From Romanomermis culicivorax (taxonomy: Eukaryota > Nematoda > Enoplea > Mermithida > Mermithidae): a stretch of 64,000 nucleotides of DNA. Under the pieces are notes generated by a model, which saw nothing but the letters and a program-made list of their open reading frames with translations, did not search any database and had not been told where the DNA came from. Location of the stretch: the NCBI GenBank assembly GCA_963922205.1, contig CAWUHX010000533.1, positions 1 through 64,000 on the forward strand, given 5' to 3'. Within the stretch, counting starts at the first letter, position 1; every line of letters starts with the position of its first letter. The position numbers were made by a program, and so were the translations under genes. Of this stretch, positions 23,571 to 34,918 are shown in pieces.

Positions 23571-26032
23571 TTCCAGTGCAATTCTTTCTTTCAAAATAAT
23601 AAACATTTTCAAATGAAACTGATACATTTTCATCTAAATTCTCATGTAACAACAATTTTTGACTTGCTGGAATTGTGCATCAAAAAATAAACTATGAAAC
23701 CAGAAAACTGGATTTGTTTATCATTTATCAATTCATAAGAAGCATAATTTAAAATTCGCTTCCTTCTACAGGTAGCCCACCAGCATGAACTTTCTGTGAG
23801 GAATCAAACCTGGCTTTATCAGTCTTTGGTGCCTACAAAAGTCTGAATGAAAACTCGACTTTCATACCCTCAAAATCAGCATCGGTATCAGAGGATTTAT
23901 TTAAGCAAGTAAATTCCAATCTGATTGAAATAAAAAATACCATGAAAGAAATTTTGGAGTACACTAAAATATCTGCAGAAAATACAAAAGCTTTGTCCGA
24001 AAATTTTAAACGAGTCTAGTAGAGAAATGATTCAAATTAATACGAAAATTTTGAATATTTTCAATGAGATGAGAAACACAATAATCACAACAGTCTGCCA
24101 ATAGCAGCCAACTCTCTAACAGACGCTCTGGCCGACTTTTACCATAATGAAGATGACTATTATCCCATTCATACGCCAATTACTGAAATGCAGTGCCTGC
24201 TTCAGCCCTCTTTTGTTTACCATCCTTACAGGTACCTCAAACAATGACGACCCAAAATTTCCTTTCTCAAAGCGAAATTGGACTTATTAGACAAACAGCA
24301 TTAATTTTGTACAAAAATGTTACAAAAGCTAAATACACCTCATGAATTAATGAACAGTAATGTATGGGGTGTGCAAGGAAAAGAACCTTTGTATTCAGCA
24401 TATCAAAGAAACTGTTATGACTTGTTTTCCACCCCAAACAAACGAAAAATATTCTGACGTTTGGAGAACACATGCCACAAAGCAATTGATGCTTTTCTAC
24501 GAAAATCGGGGAATATAAGTGCTCAGTAAATTTTTTGTGCATAATGTACAGTAATCGTTTGTTTTTCATTCCTCATGTATAAAAAATTCTCTTCATGAGA
24601 GAGAAATTGTATTGCACAAAAAATAAAAATAGTAATTTGTGATGGAAAAATAGTAAGACTGAAGAACTTTTAGTAATTTGATATTGAATTCATGTTCACA
24701 TTCAGTACACTATGAAATATTCATTTGAAATCTCCTTGATGAATTATTCCTCGTTTAAATTTTTCCACACTTAGTAATGGTCACACTTGTTCACCACACT
24801 TCCATGATCCTATGACTTCTGCAGCTGAATAAATAATTTTCGGATATTTCAGCCCGACATGGAGAAAATCGTGATCAATATTATTTCTATTATCATGATG
24901 CATGAATATAAATAATGTGCATATACAGTATGCTTAGCCAAATGTTTGGAATAATAGACTTTGCACCCTGTGACTGAAAGAACAGGCGCAAATATCTTTA
25001 GCACACATACTAGAAAGAAAAAAATGACATATCCAGTATCTTTGTGCATTTGCTGAAAAAAATTCTGGACGCGAATTTTTGAGGGTTAGTTTCGCCTCAT
25101 ATAGCACCTGCAGAAAAACACCCTGAATATCCGACAAATTATATGAATAATTTGCTAGAAAGATTGATGATCAACAATTTATTGAAAAATTTACTTGAGT
25201 GAATGCTTGAATTATGAACTATTTATTTTGAAATGATCGACTCAGTGGTGTCGCAGCCAAAATGCCATCTAAAATTATGGAATGCTCGTTGGCTCTACTC
25301 GATAATTTTTTCTTCCATGTTACTGACTTGATAACAAGTATTTCCAATCAATCCAAGATCATTAAAGTTGATTTGCCAATTTCGAGTAAAGTTGCATTTG
25401 TCAAAATTCTGAGCACTGCATTGATCATTCTTAAATCAATACATGATGTCTGCAACCATTTACGCCAGTATACATTCATACTGTACTTCTTTGATCATAT
25501 CAACCATAGAAATTATTCTTTGTCTGGTTGATAAGATTAAAGGAGTACAGTATGAACTATGGGATACGGACAATTCGCCCCCCCCCCCAGTCCCCCCGAT
25601 AATTGGCCCCCAATTCACTGTTTTTTTAAATTTAAAAGATTGAGATTTAAAAATAATTCCACTAAGTTGTATGCAGTTATGTAATAGCATTTCTACACAT
25701 CCATACACAAAACCTGGAGATTTTTCCGAAATAGTCATGTTTATTTATGAATTCTGCGTGTCGAGTGCAAGTATTATGCACAAGAAGAAAAAGATCCACA
25801 GCAATGTTCCAAATAAAGGTCCACAAACAATTTTTTTGAAATTTTCTTTGAATATGAGATTTTTTCACTGGTGCGGTTAGTACTAAGTCAGTATAAGTCT
25901 TTTTTACTCGTACAGTGTGCAATATTGCTTGAGCAGTAATTCCTTAGCATTGAAATGGCCGGTTGTTTTTCCACTTGAAACAAAATGTGTGGCCGAGTTA
26001 ACAGGGAAGCTTGTAGCTAAAGTCAATCTGAC
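23571..26032 (+). repeat. segmental duplication, copy B
   Basis: Second copy of the block at 7870-10378, same orientation, about 15.7 kb away. It shares the broken BEN-like exons, the downstream AT-rich text and the C run before ATTGGCCCCCAATTCAC (25577 here, 9935 in copy A). Local indels such as the loss near 24080 show the copies have diverged since duplication. Confidence 0.8.
23772..24560 (+). pseudogene. BEN-domain-like gene remnant, copy B
   Basis: Duplicate of the remnant at 8081, starting after the same TTCTACAG acceptor. It keeps the SEDLF, MKEILEYTKISAEN and KLYTPHELMNSNVWG-type text (with KLNTPHELM here) and the same three frame breaks, plus extra damage: the start of the first exon reads GGAATC with loss of a base, and about 30 bp are missing near 24080. 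The shared lesions show that it was copied as a pseudogene. Confidence 0.5.
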
Positions 26033-26039
26033 TGAAAAT

Positions 26040-27330
26040 AATCAATTTCGACCAAAATTTTGGCAATTCAAAAATTCATATTCTTCAAGTTTGTAATGAT
26101 GGTGTTCTAATCCCCAGAAACAATGCCAAATTTTAGTCTGATGGTCCTGGGAGAATTTACGCAGAATTTTAATGTATAACACGGATTTCATAAGCAGAAT
26201 CGCGAGTCATTTATGTTCTCGGATCTGCATTGGTTTTTTATGTTTTTTGTTCCCTTTTTCGTTTACTTTTCTCTCTTGTATTCCTCTTTTTTGTCTTTCA
26301 TCTTTCTTGTTTAGTTTCTTCTTTTATATTTTTTATTACTTTTTAACCATTCTCCTTTTCTTATTTTTTTCCTCTATATTTTTCTTCTGTTTTTCTATTG
26401 TTATTCTTTTTTGATTTTGGTACACCGGAAAGTTGTCGCAAAAAAGATAGTGTCTTCACTAGATAGATGGAGTCACACGTAGAATAATTGAGTTACTTTG
26501 TCATTATCTCAATTGCTCTCCATAGATCCCTATAAAAAGTTACTAGAAATGAACCAGGAAAAAGAAAATCTGGAGATAAATTACATAACATATCATGGAG
26601 TTGCTTTTAAATCTAAAACCAGGTAAGTACCAGGAGCGAATTGTGTTGGGGGCAAATGGTGGGGGATGAATTGTCCTAGAACCATGAACTATACTTTGTT
26701 TAGTGTGAAATTGGTAATATAAGCTGTTCCCATGATTTACGACACACAGATGACACCTATAAGTTTTTCGGCTAGACTATAAAGGTCAGTGTTTGACAAA
26801 TGTTTGTGGAATGCTTGAGAGTATTTTTTCCTCTTCAAACTTTTCTCAAACAATCCACAAATTGTTTGTGTTTGAAGTTTGTAGGCATTGTATGTGCGTT
26901 GGACTGTAGGTCTTCTTACAACCAAGCAGTATACTTATAGTCTGTTTTTCTTAAAATGCCTCCAAATTATGAATGTGGAAAGCAAGTAGTATTTCAGATT
27001 TTTACGATTTTCTGACAAACAACCGTATATAATAGAGCAATGGAAATTTGCGAGCATACTGAACTACTTTAACAATTTTTCGAGTGAAAAATTTTACGGT
27101 AAGAGCTCTATGTAAGCGATTTTGACGACGATACTGATTTGTGTCATTTTTTCATTTGGAAGCATTTCATAAAAATCAGACTATATATCAGTCAGATGTG
27201 TTTCATAATATCGTCAGACTGCACTTAAAAGGTTATGATGCTACTTTTTTGGAATCATCTATGGTTTGTTTCGAAAAATTGCCAGACTGCAGCATCATTC
27301 TCATTTTTTGACAACTTTTGCTTCTCTATT
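26040..27330. other. non-coding, pyrimidine-rich tract and a dispersed repeat
   Basis: A T/C-rich low-complexity tract fills 26220-26415. From about 26950 to 27190 the sequence matches 59165-59410 (GAATGTGGAAAGCAAG, GAGCATACTGAACTA, GTAAGAGCTCTATGT, TGGAAGCATTT), so that segment is a dispersed repeat; 27220-27330 matches 53110-53215. No gene. Confidence 0.55.
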
Positions 27331-27333
27331 CAT

Positions 27334-27341
27334 CATTTTCC
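27334..27341. repeat. target-site duplication, left
   Basis: CATTTTCC immediately left of the 819-bp element; identical to 28161-28168. Confidence 0.75.
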
Positions 27342-28160
27342 GGCGTGTCCCCAATACAGCGAAACCCACAACAGCGAAACTCAAAATAGCGAGACTCAAA
27401 ACAGGGATTCTCATTACAGCGAAGTTTCAATACAGCGATTCTCTATACAGCGAATACTAAAAATTTCTATGCATCAGAGTAAACGCTCACAATATGCAAA
27501 TTAGCTAAATTAAAATCGTTTTTGATAGTTGAGATAGTATATTTTTAGTGACATTTGACCATCTAAATTTCACATGGTTTTGTGCTGCAGTTGCAGTAGC
27601 TATGCGCGAACGGATCATTCCAAAATCACAAAAAAAATTTTGAATGAAAAACATTTTTTGAAACGTTGGAAAAAAACAAAAGCAAAAAATTATCATAAGG
27701 ATTTTCCATTAAAGTGGTTTTATATGCAGCTTAATTGCATTGCAAAAAAATTAAATTGATGGAATAAATAAAATAAAACAAAGAAATAAGATGAAATGAA
27801 TAAAATAATCATGCAGTAAAAGCAGAACAAAAAACGAATGATAAAGACATGAGAAGTAGAACAATGTAGAAAAAGTAGGTAAAAAATAGAACAAAAGTGC
27901 ACAACCTGAAAAAATTATACGAAAGATAGCACAAAATCAGAATATTCAAAGAAATAAATCGATGAAGGAAAAAAGAAACAAAAAACATGTATATTAATAA
28001 AAAACAAACAAGAATAAAAAGCTGTAATCTCGTAAAAACACATGCTATGAAGCCATGTCAGAAATCTGGCGATCTTTGAGAATCCGTTCTCATACTTCGC
28101 TGTTTTGAGAATCGCTGTTTTCAGGATCGCTGTAGTGTTTCGCTGAATAGGGGTGAAACC
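27342..28160. mobile_element. 819-bp MITE with sub-terminal repeats
   Basis: Bounded by identical 8-bp CATTTTCC duplications. The termini are imperfect inverted repeats (left GGCGTGTCCCCAATACAGCG; right, on the other strand, GGTTTCACCCCTATTCAGCG). Inside each end an array of ACAGCGA words about 12-15 bp apart follows, pointing inward as mirror images (27351-27460 and 28075-28150). The middle is AT-rich and noncoding. Eight-bp duplications are typical of hAT-type cut-and-paste elements, and arrays of this kind could bind a transposase; both are inference. A related sequence at 53.2 kb lacks the element. Confidence 0.8.
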
Positions 28161-28168
28161 CATTTTCC
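28161..28168. repeat. target-site duplication, right
   Basis: CATTTTCC immediately right of the 819-bp element; identical to 27334-27341. Confidence 0.75.
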
Positions 28169-28429
28169 TTCGTTAACTTCTCCATCATTGCTGTGGGTCA
28201 GTCAAAGTCTGCCGGGGGTCAAATTCTCGAAACGCCCCCCCCCCCCCCCATATCCATGTTTGGCCTTGACTCTTGAGCATATATACAGTTGCCAAGCAAG
28301 AGCAACAGACTCATCTAGATAATAATAGAATAAGCAATTATCAAGCGGTATAGACCAAAGGAAATGTTTACTAATTAACTCTCAAAAAAAATTTACATTT
28401 TACAGAAAATACACTGAGCGGAGCAGCAC

Positions 28430-28893
28430 GATTTCACTTCGATGTGTTTTATATGCAGCTAAGATGAATCCATTCAAGGATCAACTCCTCTCGGGAATGC
28501 CAAAGCATAGTCACCGACAATCTTTTTCTACACAAACATTTCATGGGCTCGTGTTCGAACAATAATTTGAATAGTCGGGGATGAACGCATAAGTTACGCA
28601 AATTTGGCAAATTTTCAAAAATGTAACATCGTCAATGATCATGTCAAAAAATAGTTAATCGTCTCTAGCTTAATCGCAAATAGTGCAGGTTAGGTGCTTT
28701 GAGGGGAAATTCGCACACTTGTTTGCCACTCAGAAAGTCGATGGAATGATAACATGAATTTGGACATTGATCCAAGATGAGGTGGAACTATTCTGGAGAA
28801 CTAATGTCAGTATCGTACAAATCTGAACCTTCCTAGGAACAGCTAGAAGGGATGATTTTCAATGCTGCAGCATCCTCTCCTGACCAACACAGA
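28430..28893 (-). pseudogene. F-box/LRR-like gene, exon 2 remnant, copy 3
   Basis: On the minus strand a GCTTTCAG acceptor at 28894 is followed by an exon resembling exon 2 of the copies at 1.0 and 14.0 kb: CWSGEDAAALK, GSDLYDTDISSPE, FHLILDQCPN, FPLKAPNLHYL and, further on, LPNLR. It has several stops and frame changes, and no exon 1 lies nearby. More decayed than the other two copies. Confidence 0.55.
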
Positions 28894-29454
28894 CTGAAAG
28901 CAAGTTCGCATTACCAGAAAAAGAAGAAAAGTTCCTGTCAAAAAACTCCCATGAATGTGAACATAAAAATGACTGTCATTGCTTTATATGCCGACTTTCC
29001 TCGTAAGTACACATTTAATGATTACCCGAAAAATAGTTTTACGAAATCACATGTCAAAAAATCATTCTCGCGGGTTTTTTGGAAAACAACTATTTCTGCA
29101 TTCAAGTTTCAGAACAATTCCGACACTATTTCTTCAACAGATGGCAAAATTGATCACTTTGACATGTTTTTCCTAGGGCTTCCTTTGACATACAAATACA
29201 GGAAAAGCAGTGGTGTTTCAACATTTTTGAGCATGAAAATACATTTTCAGATGCAGAAATTAACCTAAGAAGCGTCAAGTTTCAATAAAAACAATACTGA
29301 CCCTAATTCCGAACCTTTTTGACTCTATTGGATCAGTTGATTCGTTCAAATTACAAAAATCTCATGTCTAGACTGTTTTCCCTGAACCCCTTCACCAGGG
29401 TAAAAGGGAAAGATAGAAGTACTATTTCATTTCTTAATGATTTTGTCATAAGGC

Positions 29455-30621
29455 TTAGGTCAAGTGGTACTCTTTATTATCTTTTACTTCTACTCTATCG
29501 TGTAAAGATCTATGTTTCAAGGCCTTTACCACATCTCTCACATCCACTTCTACACTTGAGCTAGAGTTCGATGTGGATGAACTGCTTTTATAACTATCTG
29601 AGTTATATCTACTCCTAGCTCTTGATCTGTGAGATCTCCTTTTACTTTTTGACTTCCTCTTTCTCCTCTTCTCAGGGCTAAGGTCGGCTCTATGTGCAGT
29701 ATCTCTCCAAGGAGTAGGACGAGAAAATCTATTCTCTCCCTGGGAGGATTCCTCGCATATAGTCACCTTCCTTTCCCTAGACCTCCTATTTTCTGAGTAA
29801 CCATAGGCATTTGATTGTGCTTGTTCAGCATTCTTCGAACTCTGTGGTTCCTCAACCCAACTTTTATCTCTGCTAAGATATTTGTCTCTATTCTCTTGAG
29901 ACCTTACATAAACCTCTGATTGAACCTCTCTTTTAGGTTCACTTACTCTTTCCACTCTACTCTCAATGTGAGAAGACTCACTTATCTTCTTTCCTTGATC
30001 CTCTTCTTTTTCTTTTTCGTGATCCTGCGCGCTTTCAATAACTTTGATTAATAATTCCATTTTCATCTCCAAGGCATTAATTCCTAAATGCTTCGGATCA
30101 ATTCGTTCCCTTTGGTCTTTGCGTCAGATCCAATTCGCCATTTCGGGGTCCTATTGCATCGAATATTTGTCATTGTATAAATCGGCCAGTGCGTCCTTGT
30201 AATATTCCTTGTAATTCATGTCCACCATATTCGACCTCCACGCCCGTTTCGATTTTCATCTAATCTCCTCCAGCATTTCAACCATCGGATGGACCAATTT
30301 CCGGGGCGACATCAGTCTCTCTCTTTCAAAGGTCTGATGACCTTTGACATTTCCACTAACAGTAGCTTCAATTTCTGCTTGCCTAGCCATCTCGAAACTA
30401 CTCCTCTTCAACTCGTCTTCCACTCTTGCCACTTCAGCATTTTTACTCTCTCGCCTCACTTCAGTCTCAGGCGCCTGTGTTTGAATCTGTCCTACTAACG
30501 CTTGTTCTTCAGTGGAGTCGAAATTGGAAACACTCGGTTCATGTGACCTAGAAGGTGTTCTCAATGTTTTTCCTACCCGATTACACATTTTCTTAATTTT
30601 TCCAGTATGTGCCTGAAACAA
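29455..30621 (-). pseudogene. gag-like ORF of an LTR element (broken)
   Basis: Reads leftwards from 30621. The first part (121 codons, to 30256) is basic and charged (GKIKKMCNRVGKT, EVARVEDELKRSS). The next reads MVDMNYKEYYKDALADLY, which fits the acidic start of a Gypsy gag, interrupted by TAG and TGA. The last 205 codons (from 30072) are Glu/Lys- then Arg/Ser-rich ([33 protein letters not shown]), with a stop at 29455. Gag proteins form the retrotransposon particle and bind RNA; the RS-rich tail would fit RNA binding. No capsid motif is certain, so the gag call rests on composition and on the neighbouring primer-site-like sequence at 30970-30985. Confidence 0.5.
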
Positions 30622-30969
30622 AACCCTGGAGGTTTAGTTATTTTCCTGGTGGTTCTCCAGTTATCTGTAGTGAGAGGCGTTAAGAGTCCACCACTTGTTA
30701 GGCTGCTGTGGGGTCAAGATGATGTAACCAGCCTTTGGGTTTAGACAAAGGAAGTTGCAACAGTTTTGACCACAGGCCAACAAAAACAATAAACTAAAAA
30801 CTCTCTCACATGTTACACCAGATACTTGCCAGTACTTCACCAAACCTCAGGCAGAACACTTTGGCACGTACCTCAGGAGATCCTACCCAAGTCCCCAACC
30901 CTAAACTTATGAGAGCCTCCACTATGCTCACAAAGCAGAAAAATTACCGGTTCAATTTGTATCGGGTAT

Positions 30970-31230
30970 GCAACGGGTGACACCAAAAATAATTATAATA
31001 AAATTATAATAAAAAGGACGACTGGTGGCGATGCTCCAATAAACAACCATAATATTTTTAACAATGAATGAAAACATAAAAAACACACGAAACAGTGGCG
31101 ACATTTCTCTATGCAAATTTTCTTTTCTTTTGCGCCACTTTTCACTGTGTCCTTCCCCCTGCGCACAGACGCGCACCTGTGGCAACCCAGACAAGACTGA
31201 GCAAATGCAAGTTTTCGCACTCTGAGGTGG
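30970..31230 (-). repeat. possible primer-binding site and LTR remnant
   Basis: On the minus strand TGGTGTCACCCGTTGC (30970-30985) looks like a Gypsy primer-binding site, lying upstream of the gag-like ORF. The sequence to its right (to about 31230, where the plus-strand RT/integrase remnant begins) would then be part of a 5' LTR. No second LTR or terminal TG/CA pair was found, so this is tentative. Confidence 0.3.
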
Positions 31231-32204
31231 AAGGTTACCCCATCTCACAGAACGGAATGGAACCAGATAAAGTCAAACTGGCTGCTGTTCAAAATCTACC
31301 CATTCCACAAAAAAGTGTTAACTGTATCGGACCAATGACCACTAGTGATGCTGGCAACTACTTTATTGTAGTCTTTATTGACTACTTTACTAAATTTGTT
31401 GAAGCTTTCACTACTCCCGATATCACTGTGCAAACCATAGCCCACCTTTTTGTTACACAAATTGTCTGCCGGCATAGGGCAGCCCAGATTTTTCAGTCTG
31501 ACAGTGGCACTGATTTCACATCAAAACTGATGGCCAAAATCACTGCCATCTGTTCGACTAAGAAAATCCACCCCACTGCTTATCACCTGATGACAAACTA
31601 TGAAGTGGAAAGGGCTAATCAAACGTTAGCTACACAGCTACGTATGTATGTCCATCAAGGTCATACTGATTGGGATGAACACCTTCCATATGCTGTTTTT
31701 GCTGTTAACATTAGCATGAATGAGTCCACAGGATATTCCCCCTTTGAACTCATGTATGGTCGTACGCCCATGCTACCTGTTGATGCCCTGCTCTCATTCA
31801 ACCCTCTAGCCCATATCATTGATATTTCTACATATGATATGGAAATCAAATGGCATTTTACAAATGCCTTGACCTTGATCCAGAGTCAGATTGACAAATC
31901 ACAGGTGGCTTATGCTTGGTCTAATGATTGCATAGCATGAGATGTCTCATACAAAGTTGGACATCAAGTGCTCAGAGTGCACACTACGAGCAGACCTGGT
32001 CATACACCTGAACTGCTGCCCATTCATGATGGGCCCTACATTGTAACAAATCTGGCATATCCTAATGTCACCATTTGGCTTGAGACAGATCAAGAAGATA
32101 CTGTGCATGCCAATCAGCTTAGATGCTACCTGTCACCTGTTCCACCAAGTGAAGCAGAGGAGATGCCTTCACTTCACAGGTATTGGAGACAGCACCGTTG
32201 TTGA
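31200..32204 (+). pseudogene. Gypsy RT-thumb/integrase remnant
   Basis: Starts in the reverse transcriptase thumb (KCKFSHSEVEG, NGMEPDKVKLAAV, LPIPQ at about 31200-31310) and passes directly, in frame, into the integrase core (CIGPMTTSDAGNYF), so RNase H and the integrase zinc domain are deleted. Integrase residues: Asp in VFIDYFTKFVEA, Asp in QSDSGTDF, Glu in YEVERANQTL. The C-terminal part (GHQVLRVH, GPYIVTNLAYPN, VHANQLRCYL) follows an in-frame TGA at 31938-31940 and ends at 32204. Family knowledge: inserts retrotransposon DNA; here the stop and deletion make it inactive. It abuts the minus-strand LTR remnant. Confidence 0.85.
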
Positions 32205-33735
32205 TTCACCAAAAAGTCAAGATTCTACACAAGATCTCGTGGACCCACATCTTGATGCAGAGGTCTCCGACCCGTAATTAAGTCGCTCTTCTCTTCTTTT
32301 GTCCACCTTACGGATGAAGTCACCCTTTTCCAAAGGACCGCCATGGGCCTCACGGAATACCTACTCTTGTTCCATGCTGGATCATCAGAAAAAAAAGAAG
32401 AGAATGAGCAGCAATCAATGCATCGAAACTAGGGTATTGCTTCATATCACAGGTGCATCCCTGTGATAGCCTGCATCTCACCCCTAAAATTTTTCTTTTA
32501 ATCTCTTTATAGATCTCACATATCATTTGATATTGGCAACTCCACATGTTACGACACAGATCAACTGAGGTCAGGAACTCGACGCATAACGAACCACACA
32601 GATCAATTGACCTCAGCAACCCCACATATCACGGACATAACTCCATGAGCTAGAAGGCGCCGAAAAACCATTGGATCATTGACCACCTGCCATCGCACCC
32701 ATCAGACAATAAACATCCACCGACATGCGGCATAACTCTCCACCATCACAAGGACAAGGACACCCTTTTTTGAAGGACCGCCATGTCACGTGCCGATCAA
32801 TTTCGCCCAATGTCAGCTGATTCACATCATGCTCATACTTTATGTTTTTCGCCAATTTTGGTTTTACAGTCACTTACTCTTCCTTTTGCGTTTTGTTCAT
32901 TATAATTTACTTGCATTCTTGTGTGCATTTTTTGTGTTTCATTTCTGTTTCATTTTGTGTTTTCATTTCCATAGCGTTTTGTTATTTTCCCTTGCACATG
33001 TAGACTATGGTATGTAACCTATTAGTTAGACATTCCACCAAGATAAGCTCTACGAGCTCATGACCATAATTTGAGCACTATGTGCTCCTCTTATCAGTAA
33101 AAACTAGTGACATTTCGCAAAGCAAAACAATTAGTTTGGAGATTTTCTCTAAAAGATGTTCATATGTTTAGCATGGAGAGTGAAACTCGCCCCAATGCTT
33201 AACGCATTCCAACTGGAAAATGTCTATGTGACCATAGGCATCTTCCGCAGTGATTTCCACTACTTGGGCTTGGGCATTGTTAGCTCTGCCCAAGGCATAC
33301 TGTAGGTCTGGGGGGCCCTTTAAAAGGGCCTGTTCATTAGTTCTGTACTCATTTTTGGGCCTACATTGTTTCTTCTGTGTTTTAGCTTGGGTCTTGTGTC
33401 TGTTGACTATATTTAATATTAATTTACATATATTGCGTCTGCTGCCTATATTTGAAATAAATTTGCATATGACTTCCCATTCATCACTGCGTCTCATTAC
33501 AGTACACCCTGCACAGGGGTTACCCATGGCCCTTTTGTGTAACACTTGCCTGTCCCTCTATTTGTGGATCCCTTGCATCGCCGGCTGACACATACAGTAC
33601 ACTGGGTGCCAAACCCAAACGGCACTCCCATCACTCCCGTTTTCCATTATCCCAGGACCGGTGAACCCTTGAACCCATCCTTCTCCGCCGAGTCATAGTG
33701 GAGAAAAGGACTAGGTAAGTCTTCTCAGGTGATTA
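32205..33735 (+). other. noncoding, probable 3' end and LTR of the integrase element
   Basis: No gene. A purine run (AAAAAAAAGAAGAGAATGAG, about 32388) and two similar GGACCGCCATG words (32336, 32778) lie downstream of integrase. A candidate LTR could begin TGTCACGTGCC near 32783 and end near TGACACATACA at 33590, with AATAAA near 33455 and a primer-site-like CTGGGTGCCAAACCC just after. No duplicate LTR was found to fix the ends. Confidence 0.3.
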
Positions 33736-33739
33736 TGGT

Positions 33740-34653
33740 TGTTGAGGGTGTATTTGTGGGAACTCTTCCCTAGGTCGGTTTCCCCTGGAGAATTCCCTCA
33801 GTTAGAGTAGCCCTTGTACCCACTGGGCTAGGGTCAAAAAGGGTATTTAGGTTTACAATCCCGTCTCCTACAGTAGGCCATTCCACAAACAGCTTTGTCC
33901 TTCATTCTCTTTGAATGGGACTGGGGATTGCCACCGCTGACCCGGCAGCATTGTCCATTATTCCTTAGCAGAGCCCAAGGATAGTACTGACGCACCCTTT
34001 AGGCTCTCCTATAGTCAGTACTAGCTGGGTTAGGTTCCGGTTACCATGTGTTGGGGATGTACTTATGGTAGCAGCAATCCCACATCTATGCAAATTTAGT
34101 GAATCAACACAGTCACGATTCGACCAAAAAGATGAATGTTTATTATTCTCGTAATTTTGGTGTGTCCTGGGGGAGTCCCATCCATCTTTTATAATTGTTC
34201 TTTTACGCTCAATAAAGGGGAGCATCAACAGCACCACATACATATACATAATAATAATATATTATTATGATTAATTATTTTATTATTATTATTATTTTAT
34301 CACTCGAGCAGTGAATGGAAGTGGGAGCCGTCCTACACAGGATCCAATGCCAAGGTGAAGCCCCAGCTCCTTTGGATATTATTGTAGTGAATTCTTTGTA
34401 TTTGTGTGAACCTTTAGGAGGCATCTGGGGAGACCCTGAGTGCCCTTCCAATGCAAGAGTTAGAGTTTCCAGTTACTTACTAGTGACTGAAGGTTGTGTT
34501 TATTTCTGCTTAAGAACTGTTGCACTGTGTTTAGTTGATTGCTAATAGGAAGCTCCTTTGAGTGACCTACAGTAGTCAGTTGGATACAAGCAGATAGTAT
34601 CTTAAGTTATATTGCTGACGTCTTTTGACCCAAGCAGAGACGTAAACACAACA
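33740..34653 (+). repeat. candidate 5' LTR of the gag-pol element
   Basis: A 914-bp noncoding block starting TGTTG and ending CAACA, the inverted ends expected of an LTR. It contains an AATAAA at about 34208 and an AT-rich TATTATTATTAT tract at 34248-34300. Immediately downstream GTGGTGGCCTCTGACAC could serve as a primer-binding site, and the gag-like frame follows within 300 bp. The partner 3' LTR is not in the window (the element is cut at 40425), so the call rests on ends and position alone. Confidence 0.4.
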
Positions 34654-34918
34654 AGTGGTGGCCTCTGACACTTGCAATATGGAAGAGCGTAGAGTCACTC
34701 GAGGTGTCACAAAACCCTGAAGGTCTCTACAAAGACTTAGGACTCAAAATGTCCAGAAATACTGAGGATTTAGCTGCTAGAAGGACTTTACCGAGGACTC
34801 CACCTGGTATAAGGCATGATGAGTCAGATAAATATTTCCCACTATGGTGGTATCTAATACTATGAGCAAGCGGAAAGGCCCCGACTCAAGTGCCATAAGC
34901 TAGAGGGCTGAGGTAAAA

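Noticed and set aside
26172-26414. 80-codon Phe/Leu-rich frame, membrane protein
   Set aside because: It translates a pyrimidine-rich low-complexity tract.
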